Positions 27,090-36,855 of a DNA stretch of 64,000 nt are shown one piece after another. Numbering within the stretch: the first letter of the stretch is position 1; each line of letters begins with the position of its first letter. The DNA lies in NCBI RefSeq assembly GCF_001766235.1, contig NZ_CP015164.1:62001-126000 (forward strand). The letters are read 5' to 3'. Source of the DNA: Acetobacter ascendens. Lineage in GTDB: Bacteria; Pseudomonadota; Alphaproteobacteria; Acetobacterales; Acetobacteraceae. The notes beneath the pieces were generated by a model. The model made no database searches and was not told the origin of the DNA. It saw nothing but the letters and a program-made list of their open reading frames with translations. A program made the translations under genes and the position numbers.

Positions 27090-29345
27090 TCATCTCACAA
27101 AAGCAGACTCCATGGGTGTAGAAACGGGAGCATTTGCGCCAGCTTCATCCACAGCGCGATGAATGGGGCCATATTTATCATAAAACGCTGGTATGGCGCG
27201 GATAATACCCGCTGCTTGCGTGAGACAGGAAATGGTTCTGTCTCGCATAAGGGTGACGCCTTCTTGCTCTGTGGCGGTGGCATGAATAACTGCGGCAGCC
27301 TGTTCTAAAGCATCTGCTGTGGCCAGTGGCGTATGACGCAATAGGGCAAAGGCTTTTAAGGCATTCTCAAGAGCAGTGTGGGCCTGCGCATTAAGCTTGG
27401 TGTGTTCTGCATTCCAGCGCAGGCGTAAAATTAGCCGCCCTAGAGAAAGTGTTGCAAAGGCTGCATCTGTATATCCCTGTCGGTCTATACCGGAAGGAAT
27501 AAAGGAAAGACGCATCATCAGCCGCGTAATTTTCTGGAGCTGGAGTCCTTCCCAAGCAATCCATTGTACAGGCTTGCCGCTGTGGGAAAGAGCAAGTTTT
27601 TGCAAGCTGCGCGTAAGGGAAGAAACCAATCGCGCAGCATCCAACCGGTGATCTGGTGGCAGAATAACTCGGAAAACCAGCACTAACAGCACGCAGGCAG
27701 CCACCATGGTCAGCCAGTTATTGGTGAGTGCCAGATCATTATAAACAATGGGGTTGTTGATAGAGAGCAGCATGGTGAAAAACACTGCGTATCCAAATGC
27801 ACCAATGCTGTAGCGTGGGTGAAACTGTAACCATACGCCGGGTAGCAGAAACAGGCAGAGAGTCAGCCATAAAAGTGGGTAGCCATCTATGCGGGGCAGG
27901 AACAGGGAATGGCATAAAAACCCCATAGGCACAGCCAACATAGTGCCAGTTGCCATCATGGGGCTTGCTTTGCCGGCGGAGGGAGCTGTTGAAAGCAAGC
28001 TTGAAGCAGCCACCACATACAGGATCAGCATAGGGCCTGCGCTCCAATGGAACACATACCATAACATGCCAGCCAGAAGTGCAATAAACATGCCGCGCAC
28101 ACCATTGCGCAAGGCAACGGGCCATTCCAGATACTGGCGCGTGTAGGAAGATTCACGATCACGGCGCAGGCTCGTCAGATCGTACAAGGCCAGATCTATC
28201 TGCACCAGAATGTCACGCGTATTATCCAGCGTTGCCAGCAAGCTGGGGGCCGGATTGTTGCGTGAAAGTTGCTCCAGATTTTTCAGGCATTCATGCAGGC
28301 AGGCCGATACCGGTGTAGGGTTTTCTAACCAACCGGGTTGTTCTGTAAGGTGCAGAATATGCTCTAAGGTTTCGGCAACATATTGATGTACAGGGCGTGA
28401 TTGTGCGTCCACCAAAGAGAGATTTAACCAATAAGGGTGATAGCTGACAATAAGCCCGGTTAAACGGTTAAGTGCCAGACGCAGGTTGGAAATACGGGCC
28501 TGCATGTCGGGGTCATCCGCAGCAGCAAATTCTATGGCAGGTGTTAAGCCCGCCATGCCTGCCAGAAGGCGACTCCGGCTATCATAAAGAGGTTGCGGTA
28601 GGCTACGGAATGCTGTGCCCGTGGTTGTGGTATCTGTTATTTCGGAAGGGTTGTTTTCTTCTGTCGTGTTTTCTTTTGGCGCAGAGGAAAGACCTTCCTG
28701 TGCATGAAAATTTTTTGCGTGGAGAATGGTATCACGAAAAGCATTTCCCAGTTTTTCCAAAACGGCGCTGGGCTTGCGTGGGCTTGTTACCATAAACACA
28801 CAGGCCGTTACTACCACGCCTGTTACCACGGCAGACAGGCGCCCCATTGCAGAAAGGAAAATATTGTCTGGGTCTGCAAAAGCGGGTGCAGCAATAATAA
28901 CAATTGTATAACCGGTTAGCACCGCAGCATAGGCACGAAAGAAGCGCAGAAACGTGGCTACCATGCAGGCTATTCCGACAAAAACAGAAAGAGCCGCAAA
29001 ATACAAAACGGGAGACTGCACAAATACAGCCATAATGCCAATGCTGATAACGGCCCCAATAACTGTGCCAATAACACGCCAGACACTTTTGGAAACCATC
29101 GCCCCTACAGTTGGATTTGCCACAATAAGAACAGTAGTGGCCGCACTGAGGGGGGAATGAAGCTGGAACATAAACGCCAGAAAAACGGCAATGCCAATGC
29201 ATAAGAACACGCGGGCAGAATAGCCTGCTGTGGCCTTAAAGGTATTCCATTGGGCTTCATCAGAAAAAAAGGCTGGTAAGCAGCGAGACAACACAGAGCT
29301 AAAGGAAAAGAGCGTGTTACTGTTTTGCTCAGATCTAGCGTTCAT
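27090..29345 (-). CDS. FUSC-family (aromatic/fusaric acid resistance) inner-membrane transporter
   Basis: 751 residues from the ATG at 29345, which lies inside the last codons of the MarR gene (11-base overlap). It has two membrane blocks: residues about 40-190 (SARVFLCIGIAVFLAFMF, LSAATTVLIVANPTVGAMVSKSVWRVIGTVIGA) and a second block at about 390-560. A cytoplasmic region follows each block, as in the FUSC/YccS and AaeB families. These proteins export aromatic acids or similar stress compounds. No periplasmic adaptor or outer-membrane gene adjoins it. The coupled MarR regulator suggests induction by a small aromatic or weak-acid ligand. Confidence 0.87.
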   Translation of the reverse strand: MNARSEQNSNTLFSFSSVLSRCLPAFFSDEAQWNTFKATAGYSARVFLCIGIAVFLAFMFQLHSPLSAATTVLIVANPTVGAMVSKSVWRVIGTVIGAVISIGIMAVFVQSPVLYFAALSVFVGIACMVATFLRFFRAYAAVLTGYTIVIIAAPAFADPDNIFLSAMGRLSAVVTGVVVTACVFMVTSPRKPSAVLEKLGNAFRDTILHAKNFHAQEGLSSAPKENTTEENNPSEITDTTTTGTAFRSLPQPLYDSRSRLLAGMAGLTPAIEFAAADDPDMQARISNLRLALNRLTGLIVSYHPYWLNLSLVDAQSRPVHQYVAETLEHILHLTEQPGWLENPTPVSACLHECLKNLEQLSRNNPAPSLLATLDNTRDILVQIDLALYDLTSLRRDRESSYTRQYLEWPVALRNGVRGMFIALLAGMLWYVFHWSAGPMLILYVVAASSLLSTAPSAGKASPMMATGTMLAVPMGFLCHSLFLPRIDGYPLLWLTLCLFLLPGVWLQFHPRYSIGAFGYAVFFTMLLSINNPIVYNDLALTNNWLTMVAACVLLVLVFRVILPPDHRLDAARLVSSLTRSLQKLALSHSGKPVQWIAWEGLQLQKITRLMMRLSFIPSGIDRQGYTDAAFATLSLGRLILRLRWNAEHTKLNAQAHTALENALKAFALLRHTPLATADALEQAAAVIHATATEQEGVTLMRDRTISCLTQAAGIIRAIPAFYDKYGPIHRAVDEAGANAPVSTPMESAFVR

Positions 29346-29802
29346 GATGTGTTTCCAGCATGCAGGAAAGATCATGAATTAAACTACGTACCTGATCTTC
29401 CGTAAGGTTCTGGCGAACGTTCTGTTCAAGTTGTGCGGCAATGGTATGGAACAGTGCGCATCTTTCCTGCCCCGCAGAAGTGAGCACAAGTTTTTTGGCA
29501 CGTCGGTCCTGCGTATCCTGCAGGCGTGTGATCAGCTTCTGTTTTTCTAACAAATCAAGAATACGCACCAGTGCAGAGCAATCCACATTCATGGCGGCGG
29601 CAAGATCACTTTGCGTGGCACCATCGGGCATCATCATCAGATAAGCCATGGGGCGCATGCTGGCCAATGTCATGCCATGCGGGCGTAAGGCCCGATCCAG
29701 TTGTGTACGCCAGACTGTGGCTAACCGCATGATGCGGAAGGTAAGCGCCATGTCTGAAAAACGCGTTTCATCCAGAATGGGCAGAACGCGTGGGGAGGTC
29801 AT
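29335..29802 (-). CDS. MarR-family transcriptional regulator of the FUSC exporter
   Basis: 155 residues from the ATG at 29802, chosen for GAGG five bases upstream. An earlier ATG (29853) would lie inside the likely operator. Winged-helix MarR domain: LRPHGMTLASMRPMAYLMM, DLAAAMNVDCSALVRILDLLEKQKLITR, and the wing DTQDRRAKKLVLT. It probably represses itself and the overlapping FUSC gene and lets go on binding a phenolic or weak-acid ligand. The operator-like palindrome is at 29845. Confidence 0.9.
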   Translation of the reverse strand: MTSPRVLPILDETRFSDMALTFRIMRLATVWRTQLDRALRPHGMTLASMRPMAYLMMMPDGATQSDLAAAMNVDCSALVRILDLLEKQKLITRLQDTQDRRAKKLVLTSAGQERCALFHTIAAQLEQNVRQNLTEDQVRSLIHDLSCMLETHHER

Positions 29803-29844
29803 GGAATCCTCATTAGTTAGCGAAAGAATATTTGACATATAAAG

Positions 29845-29862
29845 TATATTCATACGAATATA
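29845..29862. promoter_or_regulatory. Operator-like palindrome upstream of marR
   Basis: TATATTC-ATAC-GAATATA, a perfect 7+7 inverted repeat 43 bases before the MarR start. Size and place fit autoregulation by a MarR dimer. Confidence 0.7.
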
Positions 29863-30020
29863 TCATAGCTGTTTTGCACGTCAATAATGGAAATAGAGCT
29901 GCAAAGCACGGGAATATTAGCGTGAAACCTCAATCCTGTTTCAGATCAGCAGACCTTAAAATTGCAGGACTAAAAACTGCGGGTTGAAAGCAAAGGCAGC
30001 TTGTGCGCATTGTGCGTGGG

Positions 30021-30230
30021 CTGATGGTGTCCTTTACGGGATGAAAAGGGAAGAACGGTGTAAGGCCGTCGCTGCCCCCGCAACTGTAAGTTACCCATGG
30101 TGTTCCTTATGGGCTGTTTAGCCCAATATGCCACTGGCCTGCACGAAGGCTGGGAAGGTAGGGAGCGCTGTTTTATGTTTTGGCCGATAGGTTAGGGCAT
30201 ATGTGGGTACAAGCCAGGAAACCTGCCATC
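30021..30230 (+). promoter_or_regulatory. Cobalamin (B12) riboswitch upstream of the cob operon
   Basis: The core elements occur in order: GATGGTG, AAAGGGAAGAACGGTG, GCTGCCCCCGCAACTGTAA, CCACTGG, CTGGGAAGG and the B12 box AAGCCAGGAAACCTGCC at 30211-30227. It lies about 195 bases before the DUF1636 gene. No classical terminator follows, so control is probably at translation or by an alternative fold in the leader. It should shut the cob genes down when adenosylcobalamin is plentiful. Confidence 0.95.
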
Positions 30231-30425
30231 GGTGCCTGTATGCGTAAGTACACAGGTAGGCCTTATTTATTAAGTTCTAGCGTTGCTGCTGGCGGGGTGC
30301 CCGGCAGGCATAGATGTACCGTTTAAGGTATATTTCCCCTGCCATCTCTGAGGTAGGGGCGCTGGGTTACTGCACCCCTTCAGGCAGCTATTCTTTTAGA
30401 ATGGCGGTTATTTCAGGGATACAGC

Positions 30426-30854
30426 ATGGCCGAAGCATCCGATTCTTCTCAAAAGTCACCTCAGAATCATCCTGTTTTGCATGTGTGTGTCACATGTCGG
30501 CGTGGCGGGCCTGCTATGGATCAGCCGCCGGGTGCCCAGTTGTATGCACGTTTGCAGGCTCTGGTGCAGGAAGCAGAAACTATTGGGCAAGAAGCTCCAG
30601 TTTTGTTGCGTGAGGTGCAGTGCCTGGCCGCCTGTGATCGTGGATGCACCGCAGCCATTGCCATGCCAGAGCGTTGGACATGGTTATTAGGGCATCTGGG
30701 TGCCGAAAAAGCAGAAGATATTCTGGCGTATGCCCAACTCTATGCAAAGTCTGCGCGAGGAACAGTTATGCCTTCGCGTCGTCCGGCATCTCTTTCCAAT
30801 ATGGTGCTGGGGCGTGTTCCCGCACAACTTTATGATGAACAGGAGCCTTCATGA
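30426..30854 (+). CDS. DUF1636 metal-binding protein, first gene of the cob operon
   Basis: 142 residues with AGGGAT upstream. A short thioredoxin-like ferredoxin/DUF1636 domain: HVCVTCRRG near residue 19, REVQCLAACDRGCTAAI near 60-75, then WTWLLGHL. The four or five cysteines could hold an Fe-S cluster or a metal. Genes of this family commonly sit beside cobW and cobN under B12 control, as here, and a role in cobalt handling is suspected, not shown. The stop overlaps the cobW start (ATGA). Confidence 0.85.
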   Translation: MAEASDSSQKSPQNHPVLHVCVTCRRGGPAMDQPPGAQLYARLQALVQEAETIGQEAPVLLREVQCLAACDRGCTAAIAMPERWTWLLGHLGAEKAEDILAYAQLYAKSARGTVMPSRRPASLSNMVLGRVPAQLYDEQEPS

Positions 30855-31903
30855 CAATTGCATCTCGCGTGCCTGTAACCATTATCACTGGTTTTTTAGG
30901 GGCAGGTAAAACAACCCTTTTGCGCAATCTGCTTCAGCGTGCAGCAGGGCATCGCATTGCCGTGGTGGTGAACGAATTTGGTTCTCTTGGCATTGATGGA
31001 GAAATCCTGCGCGGGTGCGGTGTGGAAGGTTGCAAGGAAGATGACATTGTTGAACTGACCAATGGCTGCCTGTGCTGCACGGTAGCAGATGATTTTCTAC
31101 CAACCATGGAAGCCCTGCTTGATCGGGCAGATCCGCCTGAACATGTGGTGATTGAAACATCTGGCTTGGCGCTGCCCAAACCGCTGCTCAAGGCCTTTGG
31201 CTGGCCAACGGTGCGTAACCGTATGACTGTAGATGGCGTGATAACTGTAGTGGACGCACCAGCAGTCGCCGCGGGTCGTTTTGCAGATGATCCGGAAGCT
31301 ATTGCTCAACAGCGTGCGGCAGATCCTTCCCTGGATCATGACAACCCATTGGCGGAGGTTTTTGAAGATCAGATCAACGCCGCAGATCTGGTGGTGTTGA
31401 ACAAGACAGATCTGCTGGATGCAGATGCGCTCGCCCGCGTTGAAGATGAAATCCGCCGCACCGCCCCGCGGCCTGTGCAAATTGTACGTGCTACGGAAGG
31501 TAAAGTAGATCCTGCTATATTGCTAGGGATTGGAGCTGCAGCAGAAGCTGACTTAGCCGCTCGTCCTTCTCATCATGACGCAGAAGATGGCGAACACGAA
31601 CATGATGACTTCGAAAGCTTTGTGGTGCGTGTGCCTGAGCAACAGAGTGTGGAGCAGTTTTTAACGCTCTTACAAGATACAGCACGCCGTCATGATGTGC
31701 TGCGCATGAAAGGTTTTGCTGCTGTGGCAGGTAAGGCTATGCGTTTGGCTGTGCAAGGTGTGGGAACCCGTTTTCGGCACGAATTTGATCGTCCTCTTTC
31801 TGTCAATGAAGGGCGGGAGGGCCGCATTGTCGTGATCGGGCAAAAAGGGCTGGAGGCTTCCGCTATTGCCAAGGCTCTTGGTGGCACGTTGGTAGCGGCC
31901 TGA
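30851..31903 (+). CDS. cobW: Cobalamin biosynthesis GTPase CobW
   Basis: 350 residues. A G3E-family GTPase metallochaperone: P-loop GFLGAGKTTLL, the CxCC metal motif in LTNGCLCC, ETSGLALPKP, NKTDLL for guanine recognition, and a His/Asp-rich stretch (SHHDAEDGEHEHDD, about 237-250). CobW is thought to deliver Co2+ to the aerobic cobaltochelatase. Its position directly before cobN agrees. It overlaps the DUF1636 gene by four bases. Confidence 0.94.
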   Translation: MTIASRVPVTIITGFLGAGKTTLLRNLLQRAAGHRIAVVVNEFGSLGIDGEILRGCGVEGCKEDDIVELTNGCLCCTVADDFLPTMEALLDRADPPEHVVIETSGLALPKPLLKAFGWPTVRNRMTVDGVITVVDAPAVAAGRFADDPEAIAQQRAADPSLDHDNPLAEVFEDQINAADLVVLNKTDLLDADALARVEDEIRRTAPRPVQIVRATEGKVDPAILLGIGAAAEADLAARPSHHDAEDGEHEHDDFESFVVRVPEQQSVEQFLTLLQDTARRHDVLRMKGFAAVAGKAMRLAVQGVGTRFRHEFDRPLSVNEGREGRIVVIGQKGLEASAIAKALGGTLVAA

Positions 31904-31922
31904 TTAGGAGCGGAGTAAGCTT

Positions 31923-34900
31923 ATGCATCTTTTGGTGCGGGAAAACCGGACGCTCGATGAACAGGAAGTAGCGGAAGATCTCAATCTTCCCTCAGCTGAT
32001 CTTGTTGTTCTTTCTTTTACAGAAAGTGATCTTCTGGCCCTGCGCCATGCAGAAGCCTTGCTGCGCGCCCAAACTGAAGAAGGCATATTGCTTCCCACCT
32101 TGCAGGTTACAAGCCTTGCACGGTTACGCCATCCGATGTCGATTGATCTGTATATTGACACCACGTTGCAAAAAGCACGCTGCGTTGTGGTGCGGCTATT
32201 GGGTGGTTTGGATTACTGGCGTTATGGAGCAGAAGAACTAGCGGCATGGAGCCGAGAAACAGGCGTGCCGCTAGTTTTGTTGCCCGGCGATACGTTACAA
32301 AGCCATGGCTCTGATGTGCAGCAACAGGCGGCACATACTGGGGATGATGGGCGGCTGGCACAACTTTCCACTGTTTCTGCAGAACACTACGCCCGGTTAA
32401 ACGGTTTTTTTCAGCAAGGTGGGCCGGATAACATCTGCGCAGCATTAGCATTGATGTCTGCACTTGCGGGAATGCAGGAAGATAAAGGCACACAACCCAA
32501 AGCATTGCCTACATGGGGCGTATATCGTTCTTATGCTCCTACTATCACCATGGCTCAGGCACAAATAAAAGCGGTGATACTCCTGTATCGCGCGCATTTG
32601 TTGATAGGGGATGTGGCAGGGCCAGAATGTTTGGCAGAAGAACTGGCTCAACGTGGCTGTGCCGTGGATATTGTGTATGTTACATCTTTAAAGGATCCAT
32701 CCGTTGCTAAAGATGTAAGTCATTACTTGCAATCTACAAAACCTGATGTTGTTCTGGATGCTACGTGTTTTTCTGCACGAAGCCAGAGTGGTTTTTCACC
32801 ATTGGATGTGGCAGATGCACCTATTCTGCAACTTTTGCAGCCAGGGTGCACACAGGTATTGTGGGAAGAAAGCCCACGTGGTTTGGCGCGGGCAGATATG
32901 GCCATGCAAGTTGTGTTGCCAGAGCTGGATGGCACAATTGCAACTTTTCCAATTTCCTTCAGAAAGGATGCTCAGCCCGGACATCCTGCATTTAGAGAAC
33001 CTTATAAACCGGGTATAAAGTTGGTGGCAGGCCGTGCAATCGCATGGGCTAAATTACGGAAAATTCCACAATCAGAAAAGAAAATATCTCTTATTCTGTC
33101 TGATTATCCAGGCGCGGGTTTGGAAAAATCTGGAGCACATATAGCGCATGCTGTGGGGTTGGACGGTTTTGCATCCACATCTTCCATTCTCACGCTTTTG
33201 CATAATGCAGGCTATAATACGGGAGCAAAAGATGTTCCCGATGCAAAGGTTCTTGCTTCTACGCTGATTGGCGGCTATTCAAAGCCTGTTCTTGATACAA
33301 AGCTATATCGTCAGCTTTTAGCAGGTCTAGCTCCAGCTTTTGTGCAATCTGTTTGTGCAGCATGGGGTGAGCCTGAACAGGATGCTAATGTAAAAAATGG
33401 CGTTTTTTGCCTGCGTTACATCCAGTTGGGCAATATTTCTCTGGCTGTGCAACCAGATAGAGGTGCAGCGGCTGACCGTAAAGCGCTGTATCATGATCCA
33501 GATACACCTCCATGCCATGCATACGTTGCGTTTTACTTGTGGTTGCGGCATGTGAAAAAGCTGGATGCTATGGTGCATTTGGGTACGCATGGCACGTTGG
33601 AATGGTTGCCCGGTAAAGCTGTGGCGTTATCTCCATCCTGTGGGCCAGCCGTGCTGACGGGTGATTTGCCAGTGATTTACCCGTTTATTGTCAATAATCC
33701 GGGCGAGGCAGCCGCTGCTCGTCGGCGTTTGGGTGCTGTTATTATCGGCCATATGACGCCTCCTGTTATGCAGGCTGAACTTTCAGCAGATGCGCAGGAA
33801 CTCGAACGCCTGATTGATGAATACGCTGAAGCAGATGGTCTGGATCCTCGCCGTGGTGCTTTGTTGCGTGCTGATATTTTGGATAAAGCCGTGCGTACGG
33901 GTGTATTGGCAGAAAGTGGCGTGCGCCCCGGAGAACTGGACGAAGCAGAAGCACTCGCACGGCTTGATGCATATTTGTGTGATGTAAAAGATCTACAAAT
34001 TCGTGATGGTTTACATGTTTTTGGTAAGCCAGCCGCACATTCCAAAAAACTGGTGCAGATTATTGCGCAGGCATGTGAGCGGCAGGAAGACACAGTGTTT
34101 GTTACTGATGTAGCGCATAAAATTATGCAAAGCGGGAAAGCAGAGGCCCAAGCGCTTCTTGCTGCATTGAACGGGCGTTTTGTAACACCCGGTCCAGCGG
34201 GGGCGCCAACTCGCGGACGGGTGGATGTACTGCCTACAGGGCGCAATCTGTTTACGGTGGACCCACGTGCATTGCCCACACCTTCCGCCATGGTGCTGGC
34301 CGAGAAGATGGAAAAGCTATTGCTAACAAGGCATTTGCAGGAACAAGGCGAACATCTGACACATATGGTTATGGATATGTGGGGTTCTGCCAGTTTGCGT
34401 ACCGGTGGGGAAGATATGGCGCTTGCCTTACGCCTGATGGGGGTGGAAGTGCAGCGCACATCTGGTACGGGGCATGTTTGTGGGTTTGAGATTATTCCTT
34501 TGCCATTGTTGGATAGGCCAAGAGTGGATGTAACTTTGCGTGTATCTGGCCTGTTTCGTGATGCTTTTGTAGATCAAATTGCCTTGTTTGATCAGGCTGT
34601 AGCTGCTGTTGCGGAACGGAATGAGCCTGCCGAATGGAACCCTTTGGCAGCATCTGTCAAAGGGTTGGAAGGAGAGGCCCGAAAGCGTGCAACGGCCCGT
34701 ATTTTTGGGGCTGCGGCTGGTAATTACGGCACAGGTGTTGAGGAACGCCTGAATACGGGATCTTGGGATACCAAGCAGGAACTCGGAACAGCTTGGCTGG
34801 AAGGTTCATCCTGGACTTATGGTGGTGGAAGAGAGGGTCAGCAGGATATGCAGGCTCTTTCTAATTTGGTTGGTCAGGCAGAAGCTGTGCTGCATGTGCA

Positions 34901-35387
34901 GGACAATGCTGAAACCGATATTTTAGAAAGCCCGGATATTGCTGCGCATGAAGGTGGTCTTTCCGCTGCGGCTGCTACGCTAGGTGCAACACCAACTGTA
35001 TTGCACGGTGATACATCTCGGCCAGATATGCCCCGCTTGCGTACAGCAGAGCAGGAAGTGGCGCGTATTGTGCGCGGGCGGTTGGCTAATCCGCAATGGA
35101 TTAAAGGAATGCAGCAGCATGGATACGCGGGTGCGGCGGAAATGGCGCGCGGGCTGGATGCGTTGCACGGATTTGCCGCTACATTGCCCCAACGCTTTGA
35201 TAGGCAGTTTGATCTGGTTTTTGATCAAACCTTGGGTAATGCCGCATGTGATGAGTTTTTGAAACAGGAAAACCCTGCAGCACGGGAAGCAATACGTATG
35301 CGTTTTGTCGATGCATGGCGGAGAGGGTTGTGGCACCCACGAGGCAATAGCGTGGCCTGTGTTTTGGATGAGGAAAACAAGGCATGA
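31923..35387 (+). CDS. cobN: Cobaltochelatase large subunit CobN
   Basis: 1154 residues, somewhat short for CobN (usually about 1200-1280). It inserts Co2+ into hydrogenobyrinic acid a,c-diamide in the oxygen-dependent pathway, with ATPase partners CobS and CobT (P. denitrificans naming) that are not in this window. Magnesium-chelatase H-type landmarks are DAMVHLGTHGTLEWLPGK, PSCGPAVLTGDLPVIYPF, NNPGEAAAARRR, MWGSASLRTGGEDMA and NPQWIKGMQQHGYAGAAEM. It overlaps cobB by four bases. Confidence 0.95.
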   Translation: MHLLVRENRTLDEQEVAEDLNLPSADLVVLSFTESDLLALRHAEALLRAQTEEGILLPTLQVTSLARLRHPMSIDLYIDTTLQKARCVVVRLLGGLDYWRYGAEELAAWSRETGVPLVLLPGDTLQSHGSDVQQQAAHTGDDGRLAQLSTVSAEHYARLNGFFQQGGPDNICAALALMSALAGMQEDKGTQPKALPTWGVYRSYAPTITMAQAQIKAVILLYRAHLLIGDVAGPECLAEELAQRGCAVDIVYVTSLKDPSVAKDVSHYLQSTKPDVVLDATCFSARSQSGFSPLDVADAPILQLLQPGCTQVLWEESPRGLARADMAMQVVLPELDGTIATFPISFRKDAQPGHPAFREPYKPGIKLVAGRAIAWAKLRKIPQSEKKISLILSDYPGAGLEKSGAHIAHAVGLDGFASTSSILTLLHNAGYNTGAKDVPDAKVLASTLIGGYSKPVLDTKLYRQLLAGLAPAFVQSVCAAWGEPEQDANVKNGVFCLRYIQLGNISLAVQPDRGAAADRKALYHDPDTPPCHAYVAFYLWLRHVKKLDAMVHLGTHGTLEWLPGKAVALSPSCGPAVLTGDLPVIYPFIVNNPGEAAAARRRLGAVIIGHMTPPVMQAELSADAQELERLIDEYAEADGLDPRRGALLRADILDKAVRTGVLAESGVRPGELDEAEALARLDAYLCDVKDLQIRDGLHVFGKPAAHSKKLVQIIAQACERQEDTVFVTDVAHKIMQSGKAEAQALLAALNGRFVTPGPAGAPTRGRVDVLPTGRNLFTVDPRALPTPSAMVLAEKMEKLLLTRHLQEQGEHLTHMVMDMWGSASLRTGGEDMALALRLMGVEVQRTSGTGHVCGFEIIPLPLLDRPRVDVTLRVSGLFRDAFVDQIALFDQAVAAVAERNEPAEWNPLAASVKGLEGEARKRATARIFGAAAGNYGTGVEERLNTGSWDTKQELGTAWLEGSSWTYGGGREGQQDMQALSNLVGQAEAVLHVQDNAETDILESPDIAAHEGGLSAAAATLGATPTVLHGDTSRPDMPRLRTAEQEVARIVRGRLANPQWIKGMQQHGYAGAAEMARGLDALHGFAATLPQRFDRQFDLVFDQTLGNAACDEFLKQENPAAREAIRMRFVDAWRRGLWHPRGNSVACVLDEENKA

Positions 35388-36745
35388 CAGCCCCTCGTGT
35401 TATTATGGTTGCCGCTCCTCGCTCTGGGGGTGGTAAAACAACGGTTACACTCGCATTGTTGGCAGCTTTTCAGCGCCGTGGGTTACGGGTTGGAGCCGTT
35501 AAAACCGGCCCAGATTATATAGATCCCGCTTTTCATGCGGCTATCACCAATCGGCCACCCCTTAACTTGGATAGCTGGTGCATGCCTGCAGATTTGCTGG
35601 CTGGTATTATGGATGCCGCTGCCAAAGATGTAGATGTGGTTGTGGTAGAATCTGCAATGGGGCTGTTTGATGGGTTGATGGCCCCAGAGGGTGCACGCGG
35701 CGCGCCTTCTGACATTGCAGCTTTATTTGGTATTCCTGTTTTACTGGTGCTGGATGTTTCTGGGCAGGGGCAATCTGTCGGGCCGATCGCACTGGGGTTT
35801 GCTAGGTGGTCTGATGCTGTGCAGGTGCATGGTGTTGTACTAAACCGCGTTGCATCCGAACGGCATGAGCGTTTGGCGTGCTCTGCCGTAGCTATGGCAG
35901 ACTTGCCTGTTTGCGGTGCCCTCATGCGCCAAAAGGGCGAGGTATTGCCAGAACGGCATTTAGGATTAGTGCAGGCGCGTGAGCACGGCAATCTGGCGGG
36001 GTGGTTATCTGACCTTGCAGATAAAGCTGAGCGTGAACTGGATTTGGATGCCATTTTAGAAGCGGCAGCCCCTTTGGCTGAACGGAAAGTTGATCCCGTA
36101 TCTATGTCAAAGGCGTGTATTCCGCCTCCGGGCCAACGTATTGCCGTAGCGGATGATGCCGCTTTTTCCTTTTTATATGGGCATCTTTCTTTGTTCTGGC
36201 GGCAAGAAGGTGCGGAATTGGTTCCATTTTCTCCCTTGGCTAATCAAACACCAGATGCTTCTTGCGATGCTTGTTGGTTACCGGGGGGGTACCCAGAACT
36301 TTACGCAGGTCAGATTGCGCAAGCTGAACATTTTAAAAAAGGCTTGCAGGATTTCGCGCTAAAATACCCTGTGCATGGGGAGTGCGGAGGCTACATGGTT
36401 TTGGGCCGTGCGTTGGAAGATGCGCAGGGGCAAACACATTCCATGGCAGGCTTGTTAGGGCACGTGACTTCCTTTGCACGTCGGAAATTGCATCTGGGTT
36501 ACCGTGAAGCCACATTGTTGGCAGATAATGTATTGGGCTGTGCAGGTACACGCTTGCGCGGGCACGAATTCCATTATGCCACAGTCACAGAAACAGGGAG
36601 TGATGCGCCATTGGCTGATCTGGCAGCGGGGGACGGCGTAGCGCTTGGTGTATGTGGCGGTCAACGAGGGTTGGTATCTGGGTCATTCTTTCATGTTCTG
36701 GCACGGTGTTCCAATCAGAATATTTTGAATTCTTCCTCTTTATGA
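35384..36745 (+). CDS. cobB: Cobyrinate/hydrogenobyrinate a,c-diamide synthase
   Basis: 453 residues. It amidates the a and c side chains of the corrin ring using glutamine and ATP. An N-terminal dethiobiotin synthetase-like ATPase domain (APRSGGGKTTVTLALL, KTGPDYIDPAFH, ESAMGLFDG) is joined to a C-terminal glutamine amidotransferase domain. The nucleophile Cys lies in VHGECGGYMVLG, and WLPGGYPEL and a C-terminal His (RGHEFHY) complete the set. It overlaps cobN (ATGA). About 110 bases, with a new ribosome site, separate it from the next gene. Confidence 0.94.
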   Translation: MTAPRVIMVAAPRSGGGKTTVTLALLAAFQRRGLRVGAVKTGPDYIDPAFHAAITNRPPLNLDSWCMPADLLAGIMDAAAKDVDVVVVESAMGLFDGLMAPEGARGAPSDIAALFGIPVLLVLDVSGQGQSVGPIALGFARWSDAVQVHGVVLNRVASERHERLACSAVAMADLPVCGALMRQKGEVLPERHLGLVQAREHGNLAGWLSDLADKAERELDLDAILEAAAPLAERKVDPVSMSKACIPPPGQRIAVADDAAFSFLYGHLSLFWRQEGAELVPFSPLANQTPDASCDACWLPGGYPELYAGQIAQAEHFKKGLQDFALKYPVHGECGGYMVLGRALEDAQGQTHSMAGLLGHVTSFARRKLHLGYREATLLADNVLGCAGTRLRGHEFHYATVTETGSDAPLADLAAGDGVALGVCGGQRGLVSGSFFHVLARCSNQNILNSSSL

Positions 36746-36855
36746 AAAGAGCATATGCAAAAACGAACGCGGAAACTTGTGTGATAACAAGGTATGCACA
36801 AAGTGCTCTGCCGTCCTGATAAAGCCGGGGCAGGCGGTGAGAAGGAGATATTGAA

